64,000 nucleotides of DNA. Origin: Gammaproteobacteria bacterium UBA2675. Its GTDB lineage: Bacteria; Pseudomonadota; Gammaproteobacteria; Pseudomonadales; Pseudohongiellaceae. The position numbers and the translations under genes are program-made. The stretch is from positions 124,001 to 188,000 of the forward strand of contig DEMH01000015.1 of the NCBI GenBank assembly GCA_002354805.1, read 5' to 3'. This document shows, one piece after another, positions 1 through 8,966 of this stretch; position 1 is the stretch's first letter, and each line of letters begins with the position of its first letter. The notes under the pieces were generated by a model. That model did not search any database. It worked only from the letters and a program-made list of their open reading frames with translations, and was not told where the DNA came from.

Positions 1-1715
1 TTGGCCTGGCCGGGAGACGGAGCACGGAAGCCGGTGCTGACCGTACTACGCAGGTTCATTGTGTCAGTCAGGCGGTAACGGGCACTCAACTTGCCGTTGG
101 TGGTGTCACCAAAGGTGTTGTAGAAGTCCTCGTAACGAATCGCGGCACCCAGCAGCAGGCGCTCGGTCACGTCAATTTCCATGTCCACGTAGAAGGCCCA
201 GTTCTTTCGGTCCCACGAACCCTGCTGGTCAGGACCGAAACCCTGGAAGCCGTCAGAACCCACACCGAAGCCCTGGCTGGCATATGGTCCAATGCGGTAG
301 GCGTCCTGGTCTTCGTTACGTACCTTGAAGATTTCACGACGCCATTCTGCACCGTAGCCAATGTTCAGGTCGGAGTACATGCCAACGTCAAAGCCCTTGA
401 CCAGGTCGACGTTAACAGTGTTCTCGATCGTGGTGTAGACACCCGGCTCGAATGATGTTGGTGAGTCCGGACCCATGGACGGGTTGACGGTGTTGTAGAT
501 GAAGTAGGTCATCTCGTTAAAGCCGTTGTTGATGCTGACATCGTAACGAGTGCCGTCATCCAGCTCGCCGCGGATACCTGCCGCGGCCATGGTGTCAACG
601 TTTCGGCCACCGAAGTCAGGCGTGTAACCGCCCGGGAACCACTCGGCAAATGAGAAACAGTTGGGGTTGGCAGCGCTGGCATCACGAGCGGCCAGCGAGC
701 TGGTCACACCTGTCTGCGGGTTCACACCACGCGGGATGACCGGACAGCCTACACCGTCGTTGGGAGTCAGGTCAGCAAACAGCTGGTTGGAGCCGCTGGT
801 GAATACGCCGCTTCGGTTTTCCGGGTTCCGGAAGAAGAAACCGAGCTCAACGTCTTTCTCGCCGTAGCCTGCGAAGGCATAAAGCTCCTGGTTGGCACTC
901 AGCTGGATACCAGAGTTCATAAAGAAATTTACTATCTCAGAGTCGGGCAGACCCTGGCGCTGGACATTGACTCGCGGTGCGTTGTTGCCAGCGTCGATCA
1001 ATGCCTGCGCGTCACCGCGCTGCACGGAGCGGTCGCTGCGACGCTGGTCAGTCATGTCAAAGCTTAAACTTACGAAGCCGTCAGGGCCCAGCGGCAGGCC
1101 GACGTTACCAGCATAGTAGTTCAGCATGCCGTCGTCAGTTTCGGACAGGCGACCGTGCTTGGCTTCGAAGGTCGCGCCATCACGGTTCTCTTTCAACAGG
1201 AAGTTGATTACACCGGCGATGGCGTCAGAACCGTACTGGGCTGATGCACCGTCACGCAGCACTTCTACCTGGCGCAGGGCAATTGGTGGAATCTGGGCAA
1301 CATCCGGGAAGTGGGTGCCCTGACGGCCAAACTGGATCGCCGCTGAGCGGTGACGACGTTTGCCGTTAACCAGAACAAGCGTATCGTCTGCTGGCAGACC
1401 ACGCAGTGTCGCCGGACGTACCAGCGAGTTGGAGTCGTTGATGTCCTGGACGTCTACGTTAAATGTTGGAATCAGGTTGCGCAGCAGATCGTTCATGTCT
1501 GCGGTACCCTGGTCCTGGAAGTCCTGAGCGGAAAACACGTCGATGGGCGCTGCTGATTCAAGGGCAGTACGCGGTGCACCGCGGGAACCGGTAACCACCA
1601 CTTCTTCGAGCTCCGGAGCCGCTTCCTGGCCGTATGCCAGCTGAGTGCCAGCAGTCAGCGAGCCCAGCAGCACCAGTGACGATGACAGTGTGCAGAGTTT
1701 TAGTGACTTGTTCAT
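1..1715 (-). CDS. TonB-dependent outer-membrane receptor, partial (C-terminus off the left edge)
   Basis: N-terminal ~571 residues of a TonB-dependent receptor; the C-terminal barrel strands lie outside the window. The ATG at 1715 follows an AGGAAA ribosome site. A signal peptide (MNKSLKLCTLSSSLVLLGSL, likely cleaved after AYG) is followed by a TonB-box-like ELEEVVVTGS and a plug domain with LRGLPADDTLVLVNGKRR and VEVLRDGASAQYGSDAIAGV, which are standard plug motifs. The rest reads as beta-barrel. Such receptors take up siderophores, vitamins or oligomeric nutrients with energy from TonB-ExbBD; the substrate cannot be told from this sequence. It lies 200 bp downstream of, and on the same strand as, a CadC-like transmembrane regulator, which may control it. 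Confidence 0.93.
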   Translation of the reverse strand, partial: MNKSLKLCTLSSSLVLLGSLTAGTQLAYGQEAAPELEEVVVTGSRGAPRTALESAAPIDVFSAQDFQDQGTADMNDLLRNLIPTFNVDVQDINDSNSLVRPATLRGLPADDTLVLVNGKRRHRSAAIQFGRQGTHFPDVAQIPPIALRQVEVLRDGASAQYGSDAIAGVINFLLKENRDGATFEAKHGRLSETDDGMLNYYAGNVGLPLGPDGFVSLSFDMTDQRRSDRSVQRGDAQALIDAGNNAPRVNVQRQGLPDSEIVNFFMNSGIQLSANQELYAFAGYGEKDVELGFFFRNPENRSGVFTSGSNQLFADLTPNDGVGCPVIPRGVNPQTGVTSSLAARDASAANPNCFSFAEWFPGGYTPDFGGRNVDTMAAAGIRGELDDGTRYDVSINNGFNEMTYFIYNTVNPSMGPDSPTSFEPGVYTTIENTVNVDLVKGFDVGMYSDLNIGYGAEWRREIFKVRNEDQDAYRIGPYASQGFGVGSDGFQGFGPDQQGSWDRKNWAFYVDMEIDVTERLLLGAAIRYEDFYNTFGDTTNGKLSARYRLTDTMNLRSTVSTGFRAPSPGQA

Positions 1716-1875
1716 TGATATTTCCTTTTATGTAGTAAGTGCGTCTTGTTCGTGAACCGAGTAAGAGCATGCCGGCTGGAGTTGTTATATGGTTTTTGAC
1801 CCAACGGCATTCTGATTATTAGATCAGCACATGTGCAAAGTCCTCCCTAAAACCTTCTCAATACCTACTAAAACA

Positions 1876-1909
1876 CTCTCAAGCTCACGTATGGCGCGGC
1901 TTTTGAGAG
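1876..1909 (-). terminator. Weak inverted repeat after the CadC-like gene
   Basis: Seven-base arms (CTCTCAA / TTGAGAG, 1876-1882 and 1903-1909) with a 20-base loop lie just past the stop codon at 1918. On the minus strand the arm is followed by TGTTTTAG, a poor T-tract. It may be a weak terminator or attenuator between the regulator and the receptor gene. Confidence 0.25.
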
Positions 1910-1917
1910 ATTCTGGC

Positions 1918-4221
1918 TTAGTGGACTCGAGCGGCGTTCAGGGTGGATGCCTGGGTCAGACGCTGGGTCTTGTGATGCTCGTATTCCGCCCACTGTTGCT
2001 CATTCCACAGATTGTTTTTCTGCATGAACTGCTGGCTTTCATAGGCGTCACGAGATCGGCGGCCAAGCGAGATGCCTGTGATCGATTCCATCGCCATTAC
2101 ACCTTCCATCAGCCGGTGTTGCCAGCTGATGCCCGCTCCCAGGGATTCAAGCAGATCCTGATAGTCAGATGATGCAAGTACGTGGTCGGGAAAAAGCTTT
2201 TCCGCCGCGTGGGTGACATTGAAGAGACGGCGCAGATGGACCGGCTGCAGGTTCTGCCAGTAGGCGACACCAGTGTCGATATCGCCTGCCATAAAGGCCA
2301 GTACGCCGTTGTTGAAGTAGAAGTCGGGCTCTTCGCGCATGGCGCCGAGATAACTGTTGTCATCTGCCCGAATATTGCCTGCCAGAAAGTTGATCACTGA
2401 CTCGCTGTAGTGAGTCAGGATGCCGTCCTGATCGACCTCGCGCTGCTGGTTCAGATAGATCTGTGCCTGCCTGAAGTCCCCCAGCAGTGCCAGGTTGACA
2501 GCGACCGATCCCAGATAGGAGACATGGTATGGCCGCTGCTGCAATTCGTTTTTACGCGCTATGACAGCCTCTGAGGGTGTCATGACGTTGTGTCTGTAGC
2601 TCCAGACCTCGTCGGGAGAAATTTCGAAAGGGCCAACTTCAGAAGCCTGGTCAAGAAACTGGGAAGCCTCGTCATACATGCGCGCCCCAATCAGCAGCAG
2701 CGCGTAGTGAGCCATCGCGAAGCGGGGCGGGTTACCGGACAGTATCTGTTCGCGCAGCTGCATTTCCTGTTGCACGTAGCTGGAGCCTCGCATCCGCAGT
2801 TTGATAGCGTGGATGGAGTCCAGGATGTCACTGTCAGGGTCGATGCGCGAGATTTCCCTGTGGACGTCCAGTACAACCTGTAGCAACTCATGAATGCGCT
2901 CACCCGCGCTGTACACAGCGAGATTGTTGGCGGCCGTAGCCAGGCCGTGATAGGCGTTCAGAAAATCCGGGTCAAGTTCAATGGCATTGCGGTGATAGTT
3001 CATGGCGCGCTGCCAGTCGGCCGGATTGAACTGGTTATTGTAGAACTCACCGCGCAGAAACCGTTCATAGGCGAGCGGGTTGGTTGTACCCCAGTCGCGC
3101 ATCTGTTCGCGTTCGCTGTCATTGAGGTATATGCGCAGGGCATCAACCACGTTTTCGACAATCTGGTCCTGGACGGCGAATATATCGTTCATGGGCAGGT
3201 CGAACTGATCTGAGTACTCGCGCAGCCCATCGCTGGCGCGCACCAGCTGCACGATAACGCGCAGGTGGCCCTCGGACATCATGACACTGCCCTGCAGTAT
3301 GTGATCGGCATTGTACAGCTCTGAGGCGCTATCATGACGGCCTCCGCGAGACATTGAGGCATTGATCATTTCGGGGCCGCGAGGGCGCGACAATATCTGT
3401 AAATGTCCGAGTTTCGCCAGTCCATGAATCAGTGATTCACGGATACCTTCGGCCAGGATCTGATTCTCGTCACTGAAGTCGCGGCTGGCGAAAGGCAATA
3501 CAGCCAGTCGCACTACACCGTCCGCAGCTGGCGTCGATTCCGGGCTCTTGATGAGCACAGGGGCTGCTACCACCATCGCAATCAACATAGCGGCCGCAAA
3601 AAATCGCTGCCAGAGCGGGCGATGGTCCAGCCAGCCAAACAGAGCGCCAGACCAGCCGCGTGCTGCAGGTGGCTCTGTAGGCGGGTTCTGTGCGGCCTGA
3701 ATCGATCGTGGGTCAGTAGACGGCCCGCCAGCAGCCGGGTTCGGGAACTGATTCGCAGTTTGCGGGTCAGAATGATCGGAGCTGGATCTATCGTCAGTAG
3801 CGGGCATGGCCACAGCCGTGACCGGCGCAATCAGGGTGTAACCGCGCTTAGGTATCGTTTTGATATATATGGGCTTGTGTGCGTCGTCCTGCAAAGCACC
3901 TCGCAGTTCTGCAATGGCCTTATGGACAGCGTGGTCGGTGGCGATAGGTGAACGCCAGATGCTCTCAAGCATCTGCGTGGGGCTGACGACCTGGCCGGCG
4001 TTTTCAATGAGCAGTCGCAGGACGTCCATGCTGCGCGGCGTAACTTTGTTCTCGATTCTGTTCTCGACTCTGGTCTCGATGAGTTCGCCAGCGGGATGTT
4101 GCTGGCCGTGAGAGGGCTCAATGGAGTTTTTTGAGACAGTGCAGGCACCCGGCGACACTTCCCAGTCACCGACCTTGACGAGTTGATAGTCCTGCATTTT
4201 TATCGTTGTTTTTTCGGCCAT
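1918..4221 (-). CDS. CadC-like transmembrane transcriptional regulator with TolB-like and TPR-like periplasmic region
   Basis: A 767-residue one-component regulator. Domains in order: an OmpR/PhoB-type winged helix over roughly the first 125 residues (PRSMDVLRLLIENAGQVVS, IYIKTIPKRGYTLIAPV), a Pro/Ser-rich linker, one membrane helix near residues 205-228 (FFAAAMLIAMVVAAPVLI), then a periplasmic FlgO/TolB-like segment (LAVLPFASRDFSDENQILAE) and helical repeats resembling TPRs. The winged helix carries a charged insert (IETRVENRIENK). In CadC/ToxR-type proteins the periplasmic part senses a signal and the cytosolic part binds DNA. An in-frame TTG at 4227 is an alternative start; the ATG at 4221 has a GAAAGA-like site upstream. 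It is divergent from the amine oxidase and upstream of the TonB receptor, so both are plausible targets; that is inference. Confidence 0.85.
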   Translation of the reverse strand: MAEKTTIKMQDYQLVKVGDWEVSPGACTVSKNSIEPSHGQQHPAGELIETRVENRIENKVTPRSMDVLRLLIENAGQVVSPTQMLESIWRSPIATDHAVHKAIAELRGALQDDAHKPIYIKTIPKRGYTLIAPVTAVAMPATDDRSSSDHSDPQTANQFPNPAAGGPSTDPRSIQAAQNPPTEPPAARGWSGALFGWLDHRPLWQRFFAAAMLIAMVVAAPVLIKSPESTPAADGVVRLAVLPFASRDFSDENQILAEGIRESLIHGLAKLGHLQILSRPRGPEMINASMSRGGRHDSASELYNADHILQGSVMMSEGHLRVIVQLVRASDGLREYSDQFDLPMNDIFAVQDQIVENVVDALRIYLNDSEREQMRDWGTTNPLAYERFLRGEFYNNQFNPADWQRAMNYHRNAIELDPDFLNAYHGLATAANNLAVYSAGERIHELLQVVLDVHREISRIDPDSDILDSIHAIKLRMRGSSYVQQEMQLREQILSGNPPRFAMAHYALLLIGARMYDEASQFLDQASEVGPFEISPDEVWSYRHNVMTPSEAVIARKNELQQRPYHVSYLGSVAVNLALLGDFRQAQIYLNQQREVDQDGILTHYSESVINFLAGNIRADDNSYLGAMREEPDFYFNNGVLAFMAGDIDTGVAYWQNLQPVHLRRLFNVTHAAEKLFPDHVLASSDYQDLLESLGAGISWQHRLMEGVMAMESITGISLGRRSRDAYESQQFMQKNNLWNEQQWAEYEHHKTQRLTQASTLNAARVH

Positions 4222-4691
4222 AGGCAATCTTTCTTGTATTCATCTATGCAAACAAAAACGGCACCGGACGTCAAGCATTTACGCGCACATGTTGCGTTAT
4301 ATCAAGGCTTGCCCTGCCAGCGTAGTGACTATGGTCATAGCCGTGCCGAGAGGCCGGCGCCAAATATGCCAGGGTGGTTGTGATGCAAGATTGAGGCCAC
4401 GCAGGCCGATGCCGCATCCTGCATGGGAGACATGGCAGTTCCGCAAATTCGAACAGATTCAAGCCGCCAGCCTTTGGTGCCGATAGTATGACAGCGCACC
4501 AGAACAGGGCGCCGCACCCTGGTCTGGAATGTTGCCAGGGTGAACCGGGTAGGTTTTTGGTATGTTTCGGGCAGGACTTTTTATGGCGGCGTGCGCATAA
4601 TAGTGTTCCCGATGACCAGCCAATGGCGCGAAGACGTCAGCCCGGCCACTCGGACAAGAAGTAGAAGTATGGACTGCAGAGGATATCGCAA
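4222..4691. promoter_or_regulatory. Divergent intergenic region with operator-like inverted repeats
   Basis: This 470-bp gap separates the CadC-like regulator from the flavin amine oxidase and holds no convincing gene. Two inverted repeats are visible: arms CACCCTGG / CCAGGGTG at 4515-4522 and 4535-4542 with a 12-base loop, and a compact CTATG-GT-CATAG at 4329-4340. Either could be an operator of the neighbouring regulator. No strong -35/-10 pair stands out, which would fit promoters that need an activator. Confidence 0.4.
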
Positions 4692-6263
4692 GTGTCAAAA
4701 CCCGTAACGCGTCGTGAATTTCTGAATCTAATTGCTGCCACCGGCGGTGTCGCTGCCGTGCTCGGTGTCGGCGGGGCGCTGGGACTGATTCCAGCCAGCA
4801 CCTCGGCCAGTGTGCCTAACCTGATGCCCCTGAATGGTCAGAGCAAGCGTGTTGTTGTGCTGGGTGGGGGTATCTCCGGCCTGACCACAGCCTACGAGCT
4901 TGGCAAGGCTGGTTATGACTGCACCGTGCTGGAGGCTTCTCACCGTTGTGGTGGGCGAATCATGACAGTTCGCCACGGAGATCTTATCGACGAGATAGGC
5001 AACCCCCAGATCTGTAATTTTGATGATGAGCCACACCTGTACTTTAACTGCGGTGCTGCCCGAATTCCCAGTTCCCACAAGAATGTCCTGAACTACTGCA
5101 AGGAACTCGGTGTTGAGCTGGAGATGTTCATCAACGAGAACAAAAACGCACTGGTGCATGATCCCGACCTGAATGGCGGCAAGCCCATGCGTAATATCGA
5201 TATCAGCACTAACCTCAAAGGCTTCATGGCCGAGATGATGTTCAAGGGCTTTAATGCCGCAGAACTTGACCAGCCCTTTACGGACGAGGAAGCCAGCAAG
5301 GTTGTGACGCTGATTCGACAGTTCGGCGACCTGGATCAGGATGGGCGCTACACCGGCAGTCTGCGCAGCGGTTATGCTTCCGGCGGGTTTATCTCTGATC
5401 CCGTGCAGGAGGAGATGATTCATATCCGTGACCTGCTGAAGGCCGATACCGGTCTCTTGCGCGCCGTGCTGCTCGAAAATGAAGGTGAGACAGGCCCGAT
5501 GCTGATGCAGCCGGTTCATGGCATGGATAACATTACCAAAGGCTTCCTGCGCAAGCTGGAAGGCAAGGTGCAGTACCACGCGATGGTCATGGCTGTGCAC
5601 GATCATGGCGACAGTATTGATGTGACCTACGACCAGAACGGCGAGCGCCACACTATCACCGCTGACTACGTCTTCAACTGCATCCCGGCACACCTGATGG
5701 TTGGTATAGAAAACAACTTCCCGGAAGATTATCGCGAAGCGATGAAACAGATCCGCCGTGGTGTAGCCTATAAAGGGGCTTTCCAGATGAAGCAGCGCTT
5801 CTGGGAAGATGAAGAGATTTATGGCGGGATCACCTGGACCAATCAGCCGATTCGTCAAATCTGGTATCCCTTCCACGGGCTGCTCAAGCAGAAGGGCGTC
5901 ATGCTCGCTGCCTATGACTACGGCGGTGGTGACCGCTGGCAGCGCCTGACACAGGAAGAGAGAATTGAAGAGATGCTGTCGCAGGGCGAAAAAATTCACC
6001 CGCAGTATCGCGAGATGGCCGAGCACGGTATCACCATCGCCTGGCACCGCATGAATCATATGCTGGGCTGTTCTGCGCGCTGGGGCAGCATGACACCCGA
6101 ACGGGAAGTGCAGTATTCACTATTGCAGCAGCCTGCCGGTCGTCACTACATGATCGGAGATCAAATCAGTCGTAAGTCCGCCTGGATGGAAAGTGCAATT
6201 CAATCTGCACACTGGGCGATGGCACACCTGGATCAACGCGTGCGGTCGGAAGCCGCCGCTTGA
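4692..6263 (+). CDS. Tat-exported flavin amine oxidase (L-amino-acid/monoamine oxidase family)
   Basis: A 523-residue FAD-dependent amine oxidase. The N-terminus carries a twin-arginine signal (TRREFLN, residues 6-12) and a hydrophobic stretch, so the protein should be folded with FAD in the cytoplasm and exported by Tat. The ADP-binding beta-alpha-beta motif is at residues 53-81 (VVVLGGGISGL, ending at Glu81), followed by the GGR motif at 87-89. The C-terminus has a flavin-proximal helix (GDQISRKSAWMESAIQSA). Family members oxidise an amine or amino acid to imine plus H2O2, or pass electrons to quinones; the substrate is unknown. The start is GTG, with an AGAGGA ribosome site. It ends in a clear terminator at 6333-6370, so it is probably monocistronic. 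Confidence 0.9.
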   Translation: MSKPVTRREFLNLIAATGGVAAVLGVGGALGLIPASTSASVPNLMPLNGQSKRVVVLGGGISGLTTAYELGKAGYDCTVLEASHRCGGRIMTVRHGDLIDEIGNPQICNFDDEPHLYFNCGAARIPSSHKNVLNYCKELGVELEMFINENKNALVHDPDLNGGKPMRNIDISTNLKGFMAEMMFKGFNAAELDQPFTDEEASKVVTLIRQFGDLDQDGRYTGSLRSGYASGGFISDPVQEEMIHIRDLLKADTGLLRAVLLENEGETGPMLMQPVHGMDNITKGFLRKLEGKVQYHAMVMAVHDHGDSIDVTYDQNGERHTITADYVFNCIPAHLMVGIENNFPEDYREAMKQIRRGVAYKGAFQMKQRFWEDEEIYGGITWTNQPIRQIWYPFHGLLKQKGVMLAAYDYGGGDRWQRLTQEERIEEMLSQGEKIHPQYREMAEHGITIAWHRMNHMLGCSARWGSMTPEREVQYSLLQQPAGRHYMIGDQISRKSAWMESAIQSAHWAMAHLDQRVRSEAAA

Positions 6264-6332
6264 TGGCTGGCAGGTCGGGAACCCTGCCAGTTCTGTAGTA
6301 CTTGAAGTTCCTCTTGATGGGTAGTCTCTTGT

Positions 6333-6370
6333 GGCTGCTCTGGCGTTTGCCGGAGCAGCCTTTCTTTTTT
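6333..6370 (+). terminator. Rho-independent terminator of the amine oxidase gene
   Basis: A perfect 8-bp GC-rich stem (GGCTGCTC 6333-6340, GAGCAGCC 6353-6360) with a 12-base loop is followed immediately by TTTCTTTTTT. Confidence 0.85.
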
Positions 6371-6399
6371 ACGCGCTTGTACAATTGTCGCAATCGGCG

Positions 6400-6415
6400 T
6401 TTGATTTAAATCAAA
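6400..6415. promoter_or_regulatory. FNR/ANR-type binding site (class II position)
   Basis: The 16-bp perfect palindrome TTTGATTTAAATCAAA contains the consensus TTGAT-N4-ATCAA of FNR/ANR regulators with no mismatch. Its centre (6407.5) lies about 41 bases upstream of the start point expected from a -10-like TACTAT at 6436-6441. This is the classical class II activator position. It predicts oxygen-limited induction of the gene at 6570. Confidence 0.8.
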
Positions 6416-6435
6416 ACGCTGCCGTGGCGCTTGAT

Positions 6436-6441
6436 TACTAT
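6436..6441 (+). promoter_or_regulatory. Candidate -10 element of the FNR-dependent promoter
   Basis: TACTAT matches TATAAT at 4 of 6 positions. The FNR palindrome occupies the -35 region, as in class II FNR promoters, which usually lack a good -35. It implies an untranslated leader of about 120 bases before the ATG at 6570. The rest of the 6264-6569 gap holds only the upstream terminator and no gene that I can see. Confidence 0.5.
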
Positions 6442-6569
6442 TCCTTCTGCATCCTTTCAATTAAAGCAAAAAGGCTGACTAAACAGCCGGGTGCGTCCGC
6501 AAATTACGATTTTGCGAGACCTGAGAAGCCATGCAATTTTTATGATCCAACTGAGAGCAGGGGAAAGAC

Positions 6570-6974
6570 ATGATGAAGAATGCAATCAAGAACGGCGTGT
6601 GGCGAAGTGCAGTGGCCGGAGTGGCTCTGTCCTTTATGGCACCCGCTGCACTGGCCCAGATCGAAGGCGTTTATGTGTCTGATGCGGGTGATGAGTGTAC
6701 CTTGACGATAACCGAGATCAATATCCCGGAGCCCCAGTTTGGCGACGGTTATTATCGTGTCGAGTCACGTGGTAAAGCCGCATGCATGTGGGATGGTGTC
6801 GGCATGGGGCAGTCCACCAATCTTGTCGGTGGTTACGTGACACTTCCGCCTGTGTTCAATCGTGTCTATATCACGGCCAAATGGTTGTTCGGCCCTACCA
6901 GCCCCAAGGTGGAGATGGTGCAGACCAATGAGGCCGGTGAAGTATTGATGAGCTCCACGTATACGCGTCAGTGA
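6570..6974 (+). CDS. Small secreted protein of unknown function
   Basis: 134 residues with a clear Sec signal peptide (AVAGVALSFMAPAALAQ, cleavage after ALA near residue 29). The mature part of about 105 residues looks beta-rich and has two cysteines (GDECTLTI and KAACMWDG) that could form a disulfide in the periplasm. I do not recognise the family. The ATG at 6570 follows GGGGAAAG. The gene stands alone between a terminator upstream and a weak hairpin downstream, and its promoter carries a perfect FNR-type site, so expression under low oxygen is predicted. Confidence 0.75.
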   Translation: MMKNAIKNGVWRSAVAGVALSFMAPAALAQIEGVYVSDAGDECTLTITEINIPEPQFGDGYYRVESRGKAACMWDGVGMGQSTNLVGGYVTLPPVFNRVYITAKWLFGPTSPKVEMVQTNEAGEVLMSSTYTRQ

Positions 6975-7015
6975 TAGTTGTTATTCATCTGACTGTTTAG
7001 AGGATTGTCCTTTGG

Positions 7016-7048
7016 CGGCTCTGTATCCGGACTGATGCAAGAGCCGCT
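7016..7048 (+). terminator. Possible terminator hairpin after the small secreted protein
   Basis: Arms GCGGCTC (7016-7022) and GAGCCGC (7042-7048) with a 19-base loop, followed by TATTTGCTGC. The arms are perfect but the loop is long and the T-tract poor, so termination would be weak. Confidence 0.35.
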
Positions 7049-7215
7049 ATTTGCTGCAAAAAAATCAAGCTGTTTCTGCGAAAGTGAGGTCTGACGCGTT
7101 TAAGCGAATCAGGCGGTTTTGCATGACAAATTGAATCGATTCACAATCTGTTGAACTGCGTATCTGCCTGGTTTAGTCTTGCTATCTCTATATCGTGCCA
7201 CCAGGAGCAGAATAA

Positions 7216-8856
7216 ATGACAATGCAACAGACTCCCTTACTAATGCACCGGTTGATGGACAGGGGCGCCATGCTGCAACCCGAGGTGGAGGTGCAGACGG
7301 CCACCGAAACTGGCGTTCGCAGCCAGACCATGCTGGAAACCCGAAATCGCGCGCACCAGCTCGCGCATGCGCTGCATGATGCCGGTGTCCAGATCGGGGA
7401 TCGCGTTGCCACCTTCATGTGGAATGGCGCCAGACATCTTGAGTGCTATCACGCCATCGCGTGTATGGGGGCAGTGGTCCACACCTTGAATATCCGCCTT
7501 TCGCCAGTGGACCTTGAGTACATCATCACTCACGCCAGGGATAAAGTTATTGTGGTTGATGCGGATATCCTGCCCTTGCTTGAAAAGCTTGACGGCAAGA
7601 TGCCCAGTGTAGAAAAAATTGTAGTCGCGGCTGAGCCCGGGTTTGAAAACTGGTCTACTTCGCTGCCCAATGCGGTCGATTACGAGGAGTTCATCAAGGA
7701 CAAGCCGACCCGTTACGAATGGCCGGAAATTGATGAAAACTCACCCATGGGTCTTTGTTACACCAGTGGCACGACCGGCAAACCAAAAGGGGTGATGTAC
7801 ACTCACCGGGCCAACTATCTCCACACTATCTCTATCGCCATGACTGACGTCATGGGCCTGTCAGCCACAGATACCCTGTTGGGCATTGTGCCACTCTTCC
7901 ATGCCAATGCCTGGGGTCTGCCCTGGGTTGCCACGATGCTGGGCATGAAGCAGGTCTACCCGCATCGCTTCATGGTGCCAGATCATCTGGCGAGACTGAT
8001 TCGGGACTGCGATGTCACCATCTCTGCAGGCGTGCCGACCATCTGGCAGGGCATCAAAGGTCTGATGGAAGCCAATCCGGGCAAGTATGAATTCAAGACG
8101 CTGACTCGCCTGACCTGCGGCGGTTCGGCGCCACCGCCCTCGTTGATTGAATGGTTCTGGGATGAGCTGGGCGTTGAAATGGTCCAGGGTTGGGGCATGA
8201 CAGAAACCAGTCCCCTGGCAACCATCAGCCGCCGGACAGGCAAACGAAAGCATCTTGAAATGTCTGATGCCGAGCGGGCTGCCAACCAGGCGAAAGCCGG
8301 CCTGCCGATTCCCGGGCTGGAGATCGAGATTTTTGATGACAAGTGGAATGCATTGCCGCATGACGGTAAAGCATTTGGTGAATTGCTGATTCGTGGTCCG
8401 TGGATATGCTCTGAGTATTTTAACAATCCTCAGCCGGACAAGTTCCACGATGGCTGGCTTATCACCGGCGACGTCGCCAAGATCGACCCGGAAGGCTATA
8501 TCATCATTACCGACCGTTCCAAAGACTTGATCAAGTCGGGTGGGGAGTGGATTTCATCGGTGGATCTTGAAAACCATATCGCTGGCATGGCGGGTGTTGC
8601 CCAGGCCTGCGTCGTCGCGCATCCTCATCCCAAATGGGATGAGCGACCGGTGGCCCTGGTAATCAAAAAGCCCGGCGCTGATGTGACCGGGGATCAGGTG
8701 CTTGCTCACTGCGAGCAGAAGTTTGCCAAATGGCAGCTGCCTGACGATGTGCTGTTTGTTGACAGCATCCCGCTGACGGCTACCGGCAAGATGGATAAGA
8801 AGGTTGTGCGTGCGCAACTTGAGTCAGACGGTTACAAACTGCCGGATCAGCGATAA
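7216..8856 (+). CDS. Fatty-acyl-CoA ligase (AMP-binding, medium/long-chain, AlkK-like)
   Basis: 546 residues of the ANL adenylating family. It activates a carboxylic acid to acyl-AMP and then acyl-CoA. The P-loop signature CYTSGTTGKPKGVMYTHR is near residues 180-197, GWGMTETSP near 325, the ribose-binding TGD near 416 and the C-terminal lysine motif TATGKMDKK near 521. The overall layout resembles the AlkK group of medium-chain acyl-CoA synthetases. The ATG follows GGAGCAG. No acyl-CoA dehydrogenase is directly adjacent, but one lies 5 kb away. Chain-length preference cannot be read from sequence. Confidence 0.92.
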   Translation: MTMQQTPLLMHRLMDRGAMLQPEVEVQTATETGVRSQTMLETRNRAHQLAHALHDAGVQIGDRVATFMWNGARHLECYHAIACMGAVVHTLNIRLSPVDLEYIITHARDKVIVVDADILPLLEKLDGKMPSVEKIVVAAEPGFENWSTSLPNAVDYEEFIKDKPTRYEWPEIDENSPMGLCYTSGTTGKPKGVMYTHRANYLHTISIAMTDVMGLSATDTLLGIVPLFHANAWGLPWVATMLGMKQVYPHRFMVPDHLARLIRDCDVTISAGVPTIWQGIKGLMEANPGKYEFKTLTRLTCGGSAPPPSLIEWFWDELGVEMVQGWGMTETSPLATISRRTGKRKHLEMSDAERAANQAKAGLPIPGLEIEIFDDKWNALPHDGKAFGELLIRGPWICSEYFNNPQPDKFHDGWLITGDVAKIDPEGYIIITDRSKDLIKSGGEWISSVDLENHIAGMAGVAQACVVAHPHPKWDERPVALVIKKPGADVTGDQVLAHCEQKFAKWQLPDDVLFVDSIPLTATGKMDKKVVRAQLESDGYKLPDQR

Positions 8857-8881
8857 GCCAATCGGGTTTCAGCGGGCAGCC

Positions 8882-8900
8882 CAGTATCTTGTCGATACTG
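8882..8900. repeat. Short inverted repeat between convergent genes
   Basis: CAGTATC-TTGTC-GATACTG, a perfect 7-bp stem with a 5-base loop, sits in the 110-bp gap between the ligase and the RND gene. There is no T-tract on either side. It may mark a factor-dependent end for both transcripts. Confidence 0.3.
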
Positions 8901-8966
8901 AGTTGCCCGATGCCCGTGACGCATCCCGCCATTTGCTGCTGCGGATATTCCACCGGCCTGTTTCCT

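Noticed and set aside
4728..6059. 443-codon open frame antisense to the amine oxidase gene
   Set aside because: It lies wholly antisense to a clear FAD-enzyme gene, has no family resemblance and no ribosome site; it is explained by codon bias of the sense gene.
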